Shown piece after piece: positions 12,272-25,120 of a DNA stretch of 64,000 bases. The notes beneath the pieces were generated by a model. That model did no database searches and had not been told where the DNA came from. It saw only the letters and a program-made list of their open reading frames with translations. The position numbers were made by a program, and so were the translations under genes. Location: NCBI GenBank assembly GCA_023374025.1, contig SIJG01000008.1, forward strand, positions 2,698,557 through 2,762,556. The letters run 5' to 3'. How positions within the stretch are numbered: position 1 is the stretch's first letter; each line of letters starts with the position of its first letter. Source of the DNA: Heterodera schachtii. Its lineage: Eukaryota > Nematoda > Chromadorea > Rhabditida > Heteroderidae.

Positions 12272-14907
12272 TTCTTGGTATCATGGATACGTCCCTCAAA
12301 CGGACTTGGCTCTCTCATAATTGCCAAGGTTTTTGGATACGTCCCTCAAACGGACTTGGCTCTCATATTTACCAAGATTTTGGATGCGTCCCTCTCAAAC
12401 GGACTTGGCTCTCCCATAATTGCCAAGATTTTTGGATACGTCCCTCAAACGGACTTGGCTCTCATATTTACCAAGATTTTGGATGCGTCCCTCTCAAACG
12501 GACTTGGCTCTCCCATAATTGCCAAGATTTTTTGGATACGTCCTTCAAACGGACTTGGCTCTCATATTTACCAAGATTTTGGATGCGTCCCTCTCAAACG
12601 GACTTGGCTCTCTCATAATTGCCAAGATTTTTGGATACGTCCCTCAAACGGACTTGGCTCTCATATTTACCAAGATTTTGGATGCGTCCCTCTCAAACGG
12701 ACTTGGCTCTCTCATAATTGCCAAGATTTTTGGATACGTCCCTCAAACGGACTTGGCTCTCATATTTACCAAGATTTTGGATGCGTCCCTCTCAAACGGA
12801 CTTGGCTCTCTCATAATTGCCAAGATTTTTGGATACGTCCCTCAAACGGACTTGGCTCTCATATTTACCAAGATTTTGGATGCGTCCCTCTCAAACGGAC
12901 TTGGCTCTCCCATAATTGCCAAGATTTTTTGGATACGTCCTTCAAACGGACTTGGCTCTCATATTTACCAAGATTTTGGATGCGTCCCTCTCAAACGGAC
13001 TTGGCTCTCCCATAATTGCCAAGATTTTTTGGATACGTCCTTCAAACGGACTTGGCTCTCATATTTACCAAGATTTTGGATGCGTCCCTCTCAAACGGAC
13101 TTGGCTCTCCCATAATTGCCAAGATTTTTGGATACGTCCTTCAAACGGACTTGGCTCTCATATTTACCAAGATTTTGGATGCGTCCCTCTCAAACGGACT
13201 TGGCTCTCCCATAATTGCCAAGATTTTTGGATACGTCCCTCAAACGGACTTGGCTCTCATATTTACCAAGATTTTGGATGCGTCCCTCTCAAACGGACTT
13301 GGCTCTCTCATAATTGCCAAGATTTTTGGATACGTCCCTCAAACGGACTTGGCTCTCATATTTACCAAGATTTTGGATGCGTCCCTCTCAAACGGACTTG
13401 GCTCTCCCATAATTGCCAAGATTTTTTGGATACGTCCTTCAAACGGACTTGGCTCTCATATTTACCAAGATTTTGGATGCGTCCCTCTCAAACGGACTTG
13501 GCTCTCCCATAATTGCCAAGATTTTTTGGATACGTCCTTCAAACGGACTTGGCTCTCATATTTACCAAGATTTTGGATGCGTCCCTCTCAAACGGACTTG
13601 GCTCTCCCATAATTGCCAAGATTTTTGGATACGTCCCTCAAACGGACTTGGCTCTCATATTTACCAAGATTTTGGATGCGTCCCTCTCAAACGGACTTGG
13701 CTCTCCCATAATTGCCAAGATTTTTTGGATACGTCCTTCAAACGGACTTGGCTCTCATATTTACCAAGATTTTGGATGCGTCCCTCTCAAACGGACTTGG
13801 CTCTCCCATAATTGCCAAGATTTTTGGATACGTCCTTCAAACGGACTTGGCTCTCATATTTACCAAGATTTTGGATGCGTCCCTCTCAAACGGACTTGGC
13901 TCTCTCATAATTGCCAAGGTTTTTGGATACGTCCCTCAAACGGACTTGGCTCTCATATTTACCAAGATTTTGGATGCGTCCCTCTCAAACGGACTTGGCT
14001 CTCTCATAATTGCCAAGATTTTTGGATACGTCCTTCAAACGGACTTGGCTCTCATATTTACCAAGATTTTGGATGCGTCCCTCTCAAACGGACTTGGCTC
14101 TCCCATAATTGCCAAGATTTTTTGGATACGTCCTTCAAACGGACTTGGCTCTCATATTTACCAAGATTTTGGATGCGTCCCTCTCAAACGGACTTGGCTC
14201 TCCCATAATTGCCAAGATTTTTGGATACGACCCTCAAACGGACTTGGCTCTCATATTTACCAAGATTTTGGATGCGTCCCTCTCAAACGGACTTGGCTCT
14301 CTCATAATTGCCAAGATTTTTGGATACTTCCCTCAAACGGACTTGGCTCTCATATTTACCAAGATTTTGGATGCGTCCCTCTCAAACGGACTTGGCTCTC
14401 TCATAATTGCCAAGATTTTTGGATAGCCTCAAACGGACTTGGCTCTCATATTTACCAAGATTTTGGATGCGTCCCTCTCAAACGGACTTGGCTCTCTCAT
14501 AATTGCCAAGATTTTTGGATACGTCCTTCAAACGGACTTGGCTCTCATATTTACCAAGATTTTGGATGCGTCCCTCTCAAACGGACTTGGCTCTCCCATA
14601 ATTGCCAAGATTTTTTGGATACGTCCTTCAAACGGACTTGGCTCTCATATTTACCAAGATTTTGGATGCGTCCCTCTCAAACGGACTTGGCTCTCCCATA
14701 ATTGCCAAGATTTTTTGGATACGTCCTTCAAACGGACTTGGCTCTCATATTTACCAAGATTTTGGATGCGTCCCTCTCAAACGGACTTGGCTCTCCCATA
14801 ATTGCCAAGATTTTTTGGATACGTCCTTCAAACGGACTTGGCTCTCATATTTACCAAGATTTTGGATGCGTCCCGCTCAAACGGACTTGGCTCTCCCATT
14901 TTTTCAG
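12272..14907. repeat. about 26 copies of a 99-100 bp minisatellite derived from the SSP intron end
   Basis: Each unit is a dimer of two related half-units with GGATACGTCCCTCAAACGG and GGATGCGTCCCTCTCAAACG, each followed by ACTTGGCTCTC and ATATTTACCAAG or CATAATTGCCAAG. The same order (a CAAACGGACTTGGCTC-like block, then ATATTTAC or ATTTTC, then AG) is found once at the 3' end of intron 1 in SSP3, SSP4 and SSP5, directly before exon 2. The array therefore amplifies the branch and acceptor region of the SSP intron and ends exactly at SSP0 exon 2. Open frames crossing it are an effect of the repeat, not proteins. Confidence 0.95.
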
Positions 14908-14978
14908 CCACCGCTGCAACCAAAACCAAGGCGGGCTACCCGGTGTTTATTTGGACACTGGTGAATGACGACAACTAA
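14908..14978 (+). pseudogene. SSP0: orphan exon 2 of a small secreted protein gene
   Basis: TTTTTTCAG precedes a phase-1 exon that reads (T)TAATKTKAGYPVFIWTLVNDDN and TAA, clearly homologous to exon 2 of SSP1-SSP5 (TxDGTPAFLW-like core). No exon 1 was found upstream, so I call it a broken copy. The usual 3' flank (TGTGATGATG, then a TTTTTCGG region and a GCTGTCC block) follows to about 15289. Confidence 0.8.
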
Positions 14979-15289
14979 ACTGTTCTGACTGCTGAACGTG
15001 CCGTGCCGACTGCTCTGACTGTGATGATGATGATGATGATGATTGATGCCTTTCGATCATTTCCCCAAATTTCTTTTTCATACCATTTATTTTTCGGGTT
15101 TTTCAAATGTTTTGGCTGTCCTTTTTTCGAATCGCAACATGTTGATGCTGCTTTTTATTTTATTTCGACGCTATCCATAAAGTTGAAAAGAACGATGCTT
15201 GGATTGAGGGATTGATTGTTCGGCACCAATTTTCACATATTAGCATTGATCAGGATAGAAACATGCTTTGTTGTTGTTGTTGTCCAATA

Positions 15290-16173
15290 TAGAGCCCGGC
15301 GCGGGACGGGATCCCGCGCGGGATTTTGCGGGATCCCAATCCGCAATCCCGCATTTTTTGGGAAATGCGGGATTTGCGGGATTTTGCGGGATTATACATG
15401 CGGGATCCCGTCCCGCAAAATTTTGAGTTCAAATCCCGCAGCGGGATCTGCAAATTTGATTTTTTGTGCGGGATTCTGCGGGATTTTATTGATTTTTTTG
15501 AAAATTTATAAGGACAAAATGCCAAATATTTTTGAATAAATTTTTAACAATTTCAATCAAATTAAAGCAATTTTTCTCTCAATTTTCATCTAGGTTTTGC
15601 AAAAAATTTCCCGGCGGCGCCTGTCGGCACCGCCGGATCGGCTTTTACTTATTAATCACGTAGAAATGACTCCAAAAGTACGATATTGGTTATTTTTTGG
15701 ACAAAATCAGTTGAGAAATTGACATAATTTTTAAAAAAAAAATTTCCGGCGCCGTCTATCGGCACCGCCGAACCCTTTTGTTCTAGTTTTTGAAAAAATT
15801 GCGCCGAAAAAAGCGGTTTGGAAAAGCAAAAAAAAAGTCAAATTCATGGACCATTAACAGATTTGATTCCCGATTTCTTTTACCGGCGGATCCATTCGAA
15901 AAATCTTAGTCGCCCCTTTTTATGCATCTCGCCAGCCCCTAAAAATGTTCTTTTTTAAAATGACAGGTATTTTTTGTTTTTTGGAAAAATTTTTGAAATT
16001 TAATTGAAAATTTTTCGAAATTTCCAAAATCCCGCAATCCCGCGCGGGATCAGCAAATTTTAAATGCGGGATTTGCGGGATTGCGGGATTTATACATGCG
16101 GGATCCCGTCCCGCAAAATTTTTCAGTACCAATCCCGCAGCGGGATCCGCAAATTTGAAATTTCCGGGCTCTA
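15290..16173. mobile_element. 884-bp hAT-like MITE, ends TAGAGCCCGG
   Basis: Ends TAGAGCCCGG and CCGGGCTCTA, flanked by GTCCAATA on both sides. Sub-terminal runs of GCGGGATTTGCGGGATT occur at both ends, and two GC hairpins lie near 15610-15636 and 15745-15772. Inserted in the 3' flank of SSP0. Confidence 0.9.
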
Positions 16174-18800
16174 GTCCAATACATATTTACCATAAAAATC
16201 TATCCAAACTCACTATGCCAGAATTATTGGAAAGAATTCTCAGCAAAATATTTACAATTTTCTATTAAAAAAAATAATAAAATTTCAGAGTCCTTATTTG
16301 GTTTTATTAAAAATACATATGTCAACAACAAAATTCAATTAATAACAGTTGTCGAAGATTGGTATTAAGCAATTATTAATGGGAAAAAAGTTGACTTTAT
16401 TTCAACCTTGGTATCATTCGAGAGTCCTTCAGATGCTCTATTAGCCTGCAAAATTCCAAAAAAATTTGTCACTTTTGAACAAATTTATGGCCAAAAAGGT
16501 TGGTAAGTTTGGTTTTTTTGAATTCTTCTGGTCATAACTTTTTTGAACTTTAACGAAATTTTTCAGAATTTTGCAAGCTAATAGAGGACACTTATGGCTT
16601 TCGAATGATACCAAGAATATTGGATTTTGTTGACAAAGAAAAAAGTTATAGCCAAAAACCCGCTGGGGCCCAAACGTGCCGGGGCCCAACTGAGCGGTTC
16701 CGTTTGACTCGGTACCACATAAGTTTTGCTTTTATACATATAAATTGGAAAAGATCGATACACGAACTAAATTTGCTAAATTGGATAAAAGCATTTTAAT
16801 TAACAGGACTTTTCGCGTTAAAATAGGAGATAATGACCTTCCTGATGTCATACCATCAGCAGGAGTGAATATTAAATTATATGCTATGATGATTAGTAAT
16901 GTCAAAAATATGTACAAAAATTGATCAAAATATGTACAGAAATATGTAAAAAAAATCCCGAAATATGTATAAAAACCCAAAATATGTACGAAAATATGTA
17001 AATAAATATTTTTTAATGGTTAATTTTTGAAAGAAAATCTTTGTAAAGTGTTAAATTGGAAAATTGGCAGAAAAAATGACCTAAATAGGTTTAGAATCAG
17101 CCCTTAATATTTAAAAATTATTTTTGGTATGTTTAGGGGTACAAAGTTTTTTTTATTTTTTCACAAGAAATTTCTTAAAAATTTTCAAAAATTCTCAAAA
17201 TATGTATAAAAAAATGAAAAGTTTGAAAACTGGTTTTCGAAGTATTTTGGAGCATAACTTTTTTGAAACCCAACAAAATTTTTTGAAACTTTGCAGGCTA
17301 ATAGAAGACGCTTAGGGCTATCGAATGATACTAAGAATATCTAATTTGGATGCCTAAAGAAAAAGTTATGATGCATTAAACATGCCAAAATATTTTATGG
17401 TCGTGTCTTTTTTTTATAGTCGTGCGGCATTCGCTTTAAGATAATTGTAAAAGTTGTTGATCAGATTGTAACAGTGCTGACGTAGACTAACAATCAGCTG
17501 GATAAATTCAAAAAAACAATGATATGATGCCGAAAATACAATAAATTACGGAAATGCCTCACTCGAAAAATCAAAAATTTTTCAAAATTTTTTGAAATTT
17601 GGTCCAATAAATTCATTCAATATTGATAACAAAGCCTTAATGAAGATAAGCAAAACCAAGAAGCCAACTCAATTTTTGTGTTCCAAATTATTTTAATGTT
17701 TATTTAAGTCGCTCTTTTTTGTGAAAAATCGAAAATTTCTAGAATTTCAGGATAAATTCTAACTTTTCATTCTTTAATAAAATATCATTTATGCCGTTTT
17801 AGAACTAAAAATACTAAATTACGAAAATTTGGACTTTCGACTTTTTGTTCGAATTCGGGTCCGGGATTCGGAATAGGCCAAAATGGATACAGGATTTGTG
17901 GTCAGTGCCTCGAAAACGCAAGGAACTTATATTTATGACAATAAAAATTTCACTGACGCATTTTCTACTGACGCATTTTCTACTGACACATTTACCGGGC
18001 GCCCCTATCGGCACTATCGAGCCCCAAAAACTTTTTTTCAAGAAAATTGTCTCAAAATTTCAAAAGTTGGTAGTTTTTTGGTAAATCTGTTAACAAAATG
18101 CATTGAAATTTTAAAAATTTTCCCGGCGGCGCCGGACCCCACCGGTTCTCTAAAAGTTTTATATAAAAAGCGCGTCGCAAAAAAAAACATATTTTTTTTT
18201 AAATTTTGAATAATTAACCAAAATGCTGGTTTTTGATCCCAAATGATGATTTTTTGTCTGCCAAATGCTGATTTTGAAAATTTTCAGTTGGGATCCCCGA
18301 AAATAAAACAAAAAAAAAAAAAATTCGCTGCAAAAAAATTTTCTTTTTTAAATTCACGGTCACGGTCACGAAAGCCGTGAATTTCACGGGTTTTTTGGGT
18401 CAAGTCACGATTCACGGGACCAATTCACGGTCACGGTCACGATTAATTAGAGAATATACGGTAATTTAATCATAGAAAAAATGGAAATAAAATGTTATAA
18501 TTAGGGCTTGAAATTGTATGGATTTACTTGTTTTTTCTGCGCATATGCCATGAAACTAGGGCATAAAATTACATGGAAATCCATATTTTTTCCTATAGCA
18601 AAAATTTTAGGGAGTCAATTATCTGAAATTCAAAAAAAAAAAATTTTTAAACCATACCTGAAGTTTCTTATATTTTTTAAAGAATTTTATTTCAAAAAAC
18701 TTTGAAAAATCTCTGATTTTTTCTGCCTTTTTTTTAAATCATTATGCAACTTGTACAAAATTGAGTCTCTCGAGTTTTCTTATGTCGGCTTTTTGAAGGA
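16174..18800. other. repeat-filled spacer between SSP0 and SSP1
   Basis: No gene supported. Contents: a left-truncated CGG-family palindromic element (about 16395-16704), fragments of a TATGTACA-rich element (about 16900-17000), a half-unit near 17120-17400, GC hairpins near 17996-18024 and 18122-18145, and TCACGGTCACGG repeats near 18355-18445. The segment from about 18500 resembles the 5' end of the SSP repeat unit. Confidence 0.6.
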
Positions 18801-18839
18801 TGCCAATTTCATAATGTCAGCAGAGCAGGGCCAAATAGG

Positions 18840-20090
18840 GCATAACAATGCCAATGCCAATCCCCGGCCCAAAAAGTGAAGTGCCATCCCAATGCCACGG
18901 GGCCAGGCCCAAACAGGTCAGGAATATGCCAATGCCACGAGGTCGGGCCCAAACAGGGCAGGGCCATGCCAATGGCACAAGGCCAGGCCCAAACAGGGCA
19001 GGGCCATGCCAATGCCACGGCACCTTGCCCAAACAGGGCAGGGCCATGCCAATGCCACGGCACCTTGCCCAAACAGGGCCGGGCCATGCCAATGCCACGG
19101 CACCTTGCCCAAACAGGGCAGGGCCATGCCAATACAACGAGACCGGGGCCAAACAGGGCAGGGCCATGCCAATGCCACGGCACCTTGCCCAAACAGGGCA
19201 GGGCCATGCCAATACAACGAGACCAGGGCCAAAAAGGGCAGGGCCATGCCAATGCCACGGCACCTTGCCCAAACAGGGTAGGGCCATGCCAATACAACGA
19301 GACCGGGGCCAAACAGGGCAGGGCCATGCCAATGCCACGGCACCTTGCCCAAACAGGGCAGGGCCATGCCAATACAACGAGACCAGGGCCAAACAGGGCA
19401 GGGCCATGCCAATACAACGAGACCGGGGCCAAACAGGGCAGGGCCATGCCAATGCCACGGCACCTTGCCCAAACAGGGCAGGGCCATGCCAATACAACGA
19501 GACCAGGGCCAAACAGGGCAGGGCCATGCCAATGCCACGGCACCTTGCCCAAACAGGGCAGGGCCATGCCAATGCCACGGCACCTTGCCCAAATAGGGCA
19601 GGGCCATGCCAATACAACGAGACCAGGGCCAAAAAGGGCAGGGCCATGCCAATGCCACGGCACCTTGCCCAAACAGGGCAGGGCCATGCCAATACAACGA
19701 GACCAGGGCCAAACAGGGCAGGGCCATGCCAATGCCACGGCACCTTGCCCAAATAGGGCAGGGCCATGCCAATACAACGAGACCAGGGCCAAAAAGGGCA
19801 GGGCCATGCCAATGCCACGGCACCTTGCCCAAACAGGGCAGGGCCATGCCAATACAACGAGACCGGGGCCAAACAGGGCAGGGCCATGCCAATGCCACGG
19901 CACCTTGCCCAAACAGGGCAGGGCCATGCCAATACAACGAGACCAGGGCCAAACAGGGCAGGGCCATGCCAATGCCACGGCACCTTGCCCAAATAGGGCA
20001 GGGCCATGCCAATACAACGAGACCAGGGCCAAAAAGGGCAGGGCCATGCCAATGCCACGGCACCTTGCCCAAACAGGGCAGGGCCACATG
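18840..20090. repeat. ATGCCA (DOG-box) minisatellite upstream of SSP1, 40-bp units
   Basis: Twenty-eight regular 40-bp units run from 18961 to 20080 after several degenerate ones. Two unit types alternate: GGGCCATGCCAATGCCACGG with CACCTTGCCC, and GGGCCATGCCAATACAACGA with GACCAGGGCC. By hand I count 43 ATGCCA hexamers in the 28 units. Long open frames on both strands arise because three 40-bp units make 120 bp; I do not regard them as coding. Confidence 0.95.
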
Positions 20091-20116
20091 CACAATTCCC
20101 GTCAATAACAATGCCT

Positions 20117-20195
20117 ATTCAATGGCATGGTGCCAACGCGCAAACACAGCCAACTTCAGCGCGGCATTCATTTCTCCCCCCCCCCCGCCCAGTAG
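20117..20195 (+). promoter_or_regulatory. conserved SSP upstream block (SSP1)
   Basis: ATTCAATGGCATGGTGCC, AACGCGC, CAACTTCAGCGCGGC and CATTTCTCCCC in the shared order, 677 nt before the SSP1 ATG. A likely promoter-proximal element; function inferred from conservation among copies. Confidence 0.65.
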
Positions 20196-20776
20196 AAATG
20201 CATTTTTGCATAATATTATAAAAAATGCGCGAAAGTATTTTTAAAAATTGGTAAACCAATTGGTTTTTTTTATTAAAATTGTTGAAGCATCGATTTTTTT
20301 TATAAATTTAAACAATAAACATCAGGCTTTATCCATGGCAAAACATTGGCATTGAGTTGGGAAACTGATTGTTATTTTTTGCCATTAGATGCATAAAAGG
20401 CAAAGCAAATGTGATAATAATCATCAAATACCTAACTATCTAATAAACATAAAATTATATGGAGCAGCTCTTTTCCCTCTTCAAAAATTCTTTTTAATGA
20501 AAATTTTTTGTTTTATATTTTTAAAAAAATTTTTTTTAATCAATGTTTTCAAAAAAGCAAAACATTTTATTAGACCTTAAAATAAAACTCGAAGAATTTT
20601 GGAAAACTAAAATTTTTTCATTTTTTTTTAATTTTTAAACTTAGCTTGAATTCAGTTGTCGGGATTTCAATCTGGTGAATCCTGATCAATAAACTCTTTC
20701 AAAAATCCTACAACACATTTTTATAGCAAAATTTGGGCCAAGACCCCCACCAAAATAATTGTGAAATTTTACTTTT

Positions 20777-20793
20777 CTTTTTTTACAGTAAAA
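20777..20793 (+). promoter_or_regulatory. acceptor just upstream of the SSP1 start codon
   Basis: CTTTTTTTACAG lies 5 nt before the ATG and is conserved ahead of SSP2, SSP3 and SSP5. It fits either a spliced-leader trans-splice site or a 5'-UTR intron end and supports the chosen start. Confidence 0.6.
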
Positions 20794-21770
20794 ATGGCTA
20801 GATTTGTGCTGCTGTTGCTGAACATGTTCATCGCCTGCTTCATGTTCTCCTCCATTTTTCTGTTCCAACGCGCAGAAACAAAAGAAGTTACAACTGTCTA
20901 CCATAAAGGAGAAAACGGATTGTCTGGTTCTTTTAGTGGATGGCAAGACATTGATTATACGCCTTCTGTTGTTGGTTCTCATTTAGGAAAGCTAATTAAG
21001 CGAGGATATAAAATTAAAAGTAAGTTGTTTTTATTAACACTAATTAAGTAATTTAATGGGGGGGGGGAAGTTACTTATCATGCGGCGGGAGGTGGGAAAT
21101 GGAATTATGTCGTTATATAAAAACTAGAGTAGAGCGGGAACGGGACGGGCATTCCTGGTCATCCGAGGTCCCGGATTTTGAAAATCGATTTCCCGGTCCC
21201 GGTAGAGCTCCCGGGAAGCGGGGAAAACAATCATTGTAAAAATGGGGGGGATATGAGCAAAAATGGTTCGGAGTCGCTCATTTGTCAGTTGGGCCGGCAC
21301 GGTTGGGCCCCAGCATGCTTTTCCACTATAACTTTTTTGTGTCATCCAAATCCAACAATCTTGGTATATCATTCGAAAGCTCTTCACATGCTCTATTAGC
21401 TTAACAAAAAGCGAAAAAGTTTTCAAGCCTGAAAAAATTTTTTATTAAGAAAAAACATTTAAATTTTCGACTTTTTTGCAATTTTCATGTATAACTTTTT
21501 TGGTAATTGTCTAATCGCGAAGCAATAGCTTAGAAAAAGCTTCAAAACATGTTAAGCTTTCGAATGATATCAAAAATGTTCGATTTGAATGACAAAGAAA
21601 AAAGTTATAGAAAGTTATAGTGTGGAAAAGCATGCTGGGGGCCCAAACGTGCCGGCCCAACTGAGATGTACCGATTTTGGTTAGTTACATTCCCATTTTT
21701 TACAGACTTCGTTTCAACTCACGAAAAGGATGGCACCCCGGCATTTTTGTGGGAACTGATGAAGGACTAA
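20794..21770 (+). CDS. SSP1: small secreted protein, 96 aa, two exons
   Basis: Exon 1 is 20794-21019 and exon 2 is 21706-21770; the GTAAGT donor and TTTACAG acceptor join in phase 1. The first 25 or so residues are a strong signal peptide (MARFVLLLLNMFIACFMFSS onward). The mature part is about 70 residues, with a TTVYHKG strand-like segment, GKLIKRGYKI, and a C-terminus from exon 2 reading STHEKDGTPAFLWELMKD. The strand, helix, G-aromatic, strand order recalls small DUF4177-like folds, a weak inference. The intron holds a CGG-family element (about 21285-21680). Best guess is a candidate gland effector because of the upstream ATGCCA array; no known family was recognised. Confidence 0.85.
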
Positions 21771-24655
21771 CAGTTCTGAGCTTCAACGACTGTTGACTGT
21801 GATGATGCTTTCCGATCAGCAAAAACCCATCGTTCCCCAAATGCTTTTTCGCCCCATTATTTATTTTTCGGCTTTTTAAATGTTTTTTTTTTGGCTGTCC
21901 TTTGTTTTCTAATTGTATGAACAATTTGTTGATAGTGTTGTTTTGTTTCGACTCAATCCCTAAACTGTTTCAAAAAAAATAGAGGATGGATTTTGGGTTC
22001 GGCACCCATTTTTGCCTATTAGCATTGATCAAAGAGATGCTTTTGTTGTTGTTTTTGTTATGATTATATCCCATAAAAATCTGTCCAAAATTGCGTTTTT
22101 TTCAATTTAATCAGGGAATGGTCTGTAAAATTTTTTGAAATGTAAGCAACTCTTGATAATACTTTAGTTGCTAAGATGTGAGTTGATCGTGAGTGATTTC
22201 ATCAGTGATGATAATTAATTATTTATTTTAACTTAAATATGGTTTAATAATTTAATAAAAAATTAACAAAAATTTTTTGGGCCCCAGCATGCTTTTCCAC
22301 TATAACTTTTTTCTTTGACAACAAAATCCAACATTTTTGGTATCATTCGAAAGCTCTTCACATGCTCTATTAGCATTACAAAAAGCGAAAACATTTTCAA
22401 GCCTGTAAAAAATTAATTAAGAAAAAATTCAAAAATTTCATCTTTTCGCAATTTTCATGTATAACTTTCTAATCACGAAGCAAATATCTTTAAAATCAGC
22501 TTCTAAACACGATAAGCTTTTGAATGAGACCAACAATGTTGGATTTGTTCATCAAAGAAAAAAGTTATAGTGGAAAAACATGGTGGGGCCCAACCGTGCC
22601 GGCCCAACTGAGCGAGTCCGGTTGGCATTGAGAAAACAATGAAGCCAAAACAATGACAATGGCATTACGTAATAACTTTAAGATAAAATTTGCTTGTAAA
22701 AAATGAAGCAAAATCTGTGGCTATAAAAGAGAAATGCTTTTGCCATTGAAAGGCACCAATTCGTGCAACCATTACATATTTTCTGTTTAGAATCTCATTA
22801 TTACTTGGGCATGTATCTGATGAGTAGGGCCGCGACTTTTAGTGAAAAACTTTTTTCTTTTTTTTTTTTTTTGCTAAATTGATTTGAATTTTGTAAAACA
22901 AAATACGAAAAATACACCCCCTAAGAATCGACTTAAAAGATTTCAGAAAAATACAAAAAAAAAACGACCCAAAAATTTTCAAAAATACACTCCTAAGAAA
23001 TGAAAAAAATTTTTTAAAATTCATTTTCTTGGCAAGAATTTTTATTTAAAAAATTATTTTTTAGGTATTCTGTAGATGGATTGAACCAGGGTTTCGATAT
23101 CTGAGGATTTTTCCTCATTTTGTGGTCTTTTAGAGGGTCAAAGAGGATTTTTTTTTTTTGAAACTGAGGATTTGCGGATTTTTGTGGTCTTTTGATAAAA
23201 AAAGTGAAAAAACTCATGATTTTTTTAAATTGGTATATTTGGCAAAATGTTCGAACTTTTCTTCAAATCTTAAACATTTTTTCGAAAAATCCTCATTTTG
23301 CAATAAATTTTAATTAATTTCCTTTAGATAATTTTATACAAAAAAATAAATGTCATCTAAACGAAAATTTCTTCTTTCTTACGAAAAAGAATTTAATGGA
23401 GTAATTAAGCGGGCCAAAAATGATGATGATTTTCATTGCGCAATGCTGGCGCCGAAACATGAGCGCCGAAATTCTGATACTCGAGATTAGTCTGGCCGGT
23501 TTAGTCTGAGTCAAGTTTAGTGCATCATAACTTTTTTCGTTGTTGACCAAATCCAACAATATTGGTATCATTCGAAAGCTCTTAACAAGCTCTATTGTCT
23601 TCACAAAAACCACAAAGATATATATACCGTCATGTAAAAAGTTATACAAATTAAAATATGCAAAAATTCTGACCTTTTGGTAGTATTCATCTTGCAACTT
23701 TTTATAAGTTGTTCATAGAAATACCTTATCAAAAGCTTCTAAACATGTGGGCTTTTGAATGATGCCAAATTTATAAAATTTGGCCAGCTGAGAAAAAAGT
23801 TCTATTATTCTTTAAACTTGGTGCCGAAAACAAAGTAAATTACGGAAAATGCCTCATTCGAAGAATCAAAAATTTAAAAAAAAATTTTGTTGAAAAATTG
23901 GTCCAATAAAATTCACTCAATATTGAAAACAAAGCCTTAAAGAAGATAAGCAAAACGAAGAAGCAAAATTAAGGATTTATAAAAAACGAATTTTTCATGT
24001 AAAATTCAGAAATTCTTTAACATGAATGCAATAAAAAATGATTTTTTTTTGACACAATAAAATTTTTTGGCGACATATTCAAAAAATTTTCAAAAATTTT
24101 CCACTAAATAAAGTCGAAAAATAATCCTCCCGTCTCCATTTATCCCCCCGTATCTAATTATTGCTCCCTTTCTGTGGAGGTTGAAAAATAATCCCCCCGG
24201 GCGGATAATTAGAGAATATACGGTAATTTAATTATAGAAAAAATGGAAATAAATGTAATAATTAGGGCTGGAAATTGTATGGATTTACTGATTTTTTCTG
24301 CGCATATGCTATGAATATAGGGCATAAAATTACATGGAAATCCATTTCCTATACAAAAAAAGGAGTTTTAGGGCCATGGAAATCCATATTTTTTCCTATA
24401 CAAAAAAAGGAGTTTTAGGGCCAATTTTTCTGAAATTTTTTAGGGTCATTTCTTAGGGGTGTATTTTTCGTTATATTGCATTTTTGCTAAGACCAGAAAA
24501 AGGCCTGTATACAGGTCTAATCCAAAGTCGATGTCCGTGTTTTACCATATTTTCAAAAAAAAAAAAATAATTCTTATTAGAACGGTTCATTCAATTAGCG
24601 TCTCGCACAATAATTTAATTGACATTGATCTCTCGAATTTTCTTATATTGGCTTT
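21771..24655. other. SSP1 3' flank and repeat spacer
   Basis: Conserved SSP 3' flank to about 22200 (TGTGATGATGCTTTCCGATC, GGCTGTCC, TCCATAAAAATCTGTCC blocks). Then CGG-family palindromic copies at about 22280-22625 and 23470-23830, one end of a CAGGGTTTCGATAT element at about 23095, and a CACGGTA-type TIR end (GGATAATTAGAGAATATACG) near 24203. No gene supported. Confidence 0.6.
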
Positions 24656-24659
24656 TTGA

Positions 24660-25030
24660 AGAATGCCAATTTCATGATGTCAGGAGAGCAGGGCCAAATA
24701 GAGGAGAATCATGCCAATGCCAATTTCCCGGCCCAAAAAGTGAAGGTTAAGCAAATTCCACGGGGCCAGACGCCCAAACAGGGCAGGAGGGATATGCCAA
24801 TGCCTATGCACAAGGCCGGGCCCAAACAGGGCAAGGCCATGCCAATGCCTATGCCACGATAGCTGGCCCAAACACGGCACGGCTATGCCAATGACACGAG
24901 ACCAGGCCCAAACAGGGCAGGGATATGCCAATGCCTACGCCAGAAAGCCAGGCCCAAACATGGGCAGGGCAATGCCAATCCACTAGGCCAGGCCGAAACA
25001 TGGGCAGGGCCATGCCAATGCCACCAATTC
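24660..25030. repeat. ATGCCA-rich minisatellite upstream of SSP2
   Basis: About seven degenerate units with CATGCCAATGCC, GGCCAGGCCCAAACAGGGC and CACGGCACGG blocks. Same left boundary (GCCAATTTCAT, ATGTCAG, AGAGCAGGGCC) as the arrays of SSP1, SSP3 and SSP5. Confidence 0.88.
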
Positions 25031-25051
25031 AAATCCAGTGCGCTAATAACA

Positions 25052-25120
25052 ATTCAATGGCATGGTGCCAACGCGCGCAACACACCCAATTTCAGCGCGG
25101 CATTCATTTCTCGGCCCCAG
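25052..25120 (+). promoter_or_regulatory. conserved SSP upstream block (SSP2)
   Basis: Same ordered blocks as in SSP1, 759 nt before the SSP2 ATG. Confidence 0.62.

Noticed and set aside
12272..14907. Regular repeat with possible CRISPR look
   Set aside because: Units are directly tandem with no unique spacers, and the genome is eukaryotic.
12275..15000. Open frames of 120-330 codons (FTKILDASLSNGLGS repeats)
   Set aside because: Produced by the 99-100 bp minisatellite; the same peptide appears in several offset frames, as expected for a repeat and not a protein.
18809..20111. Open frames of 300-430 codons on both strands (WPCPVW- and GHANATAPCPN-type repeats)
   Set aside because: They are translations of a 40-bp minisatellite in all frames; three units make 120 bp so stops are avoided. 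No splice, start or family evidence.
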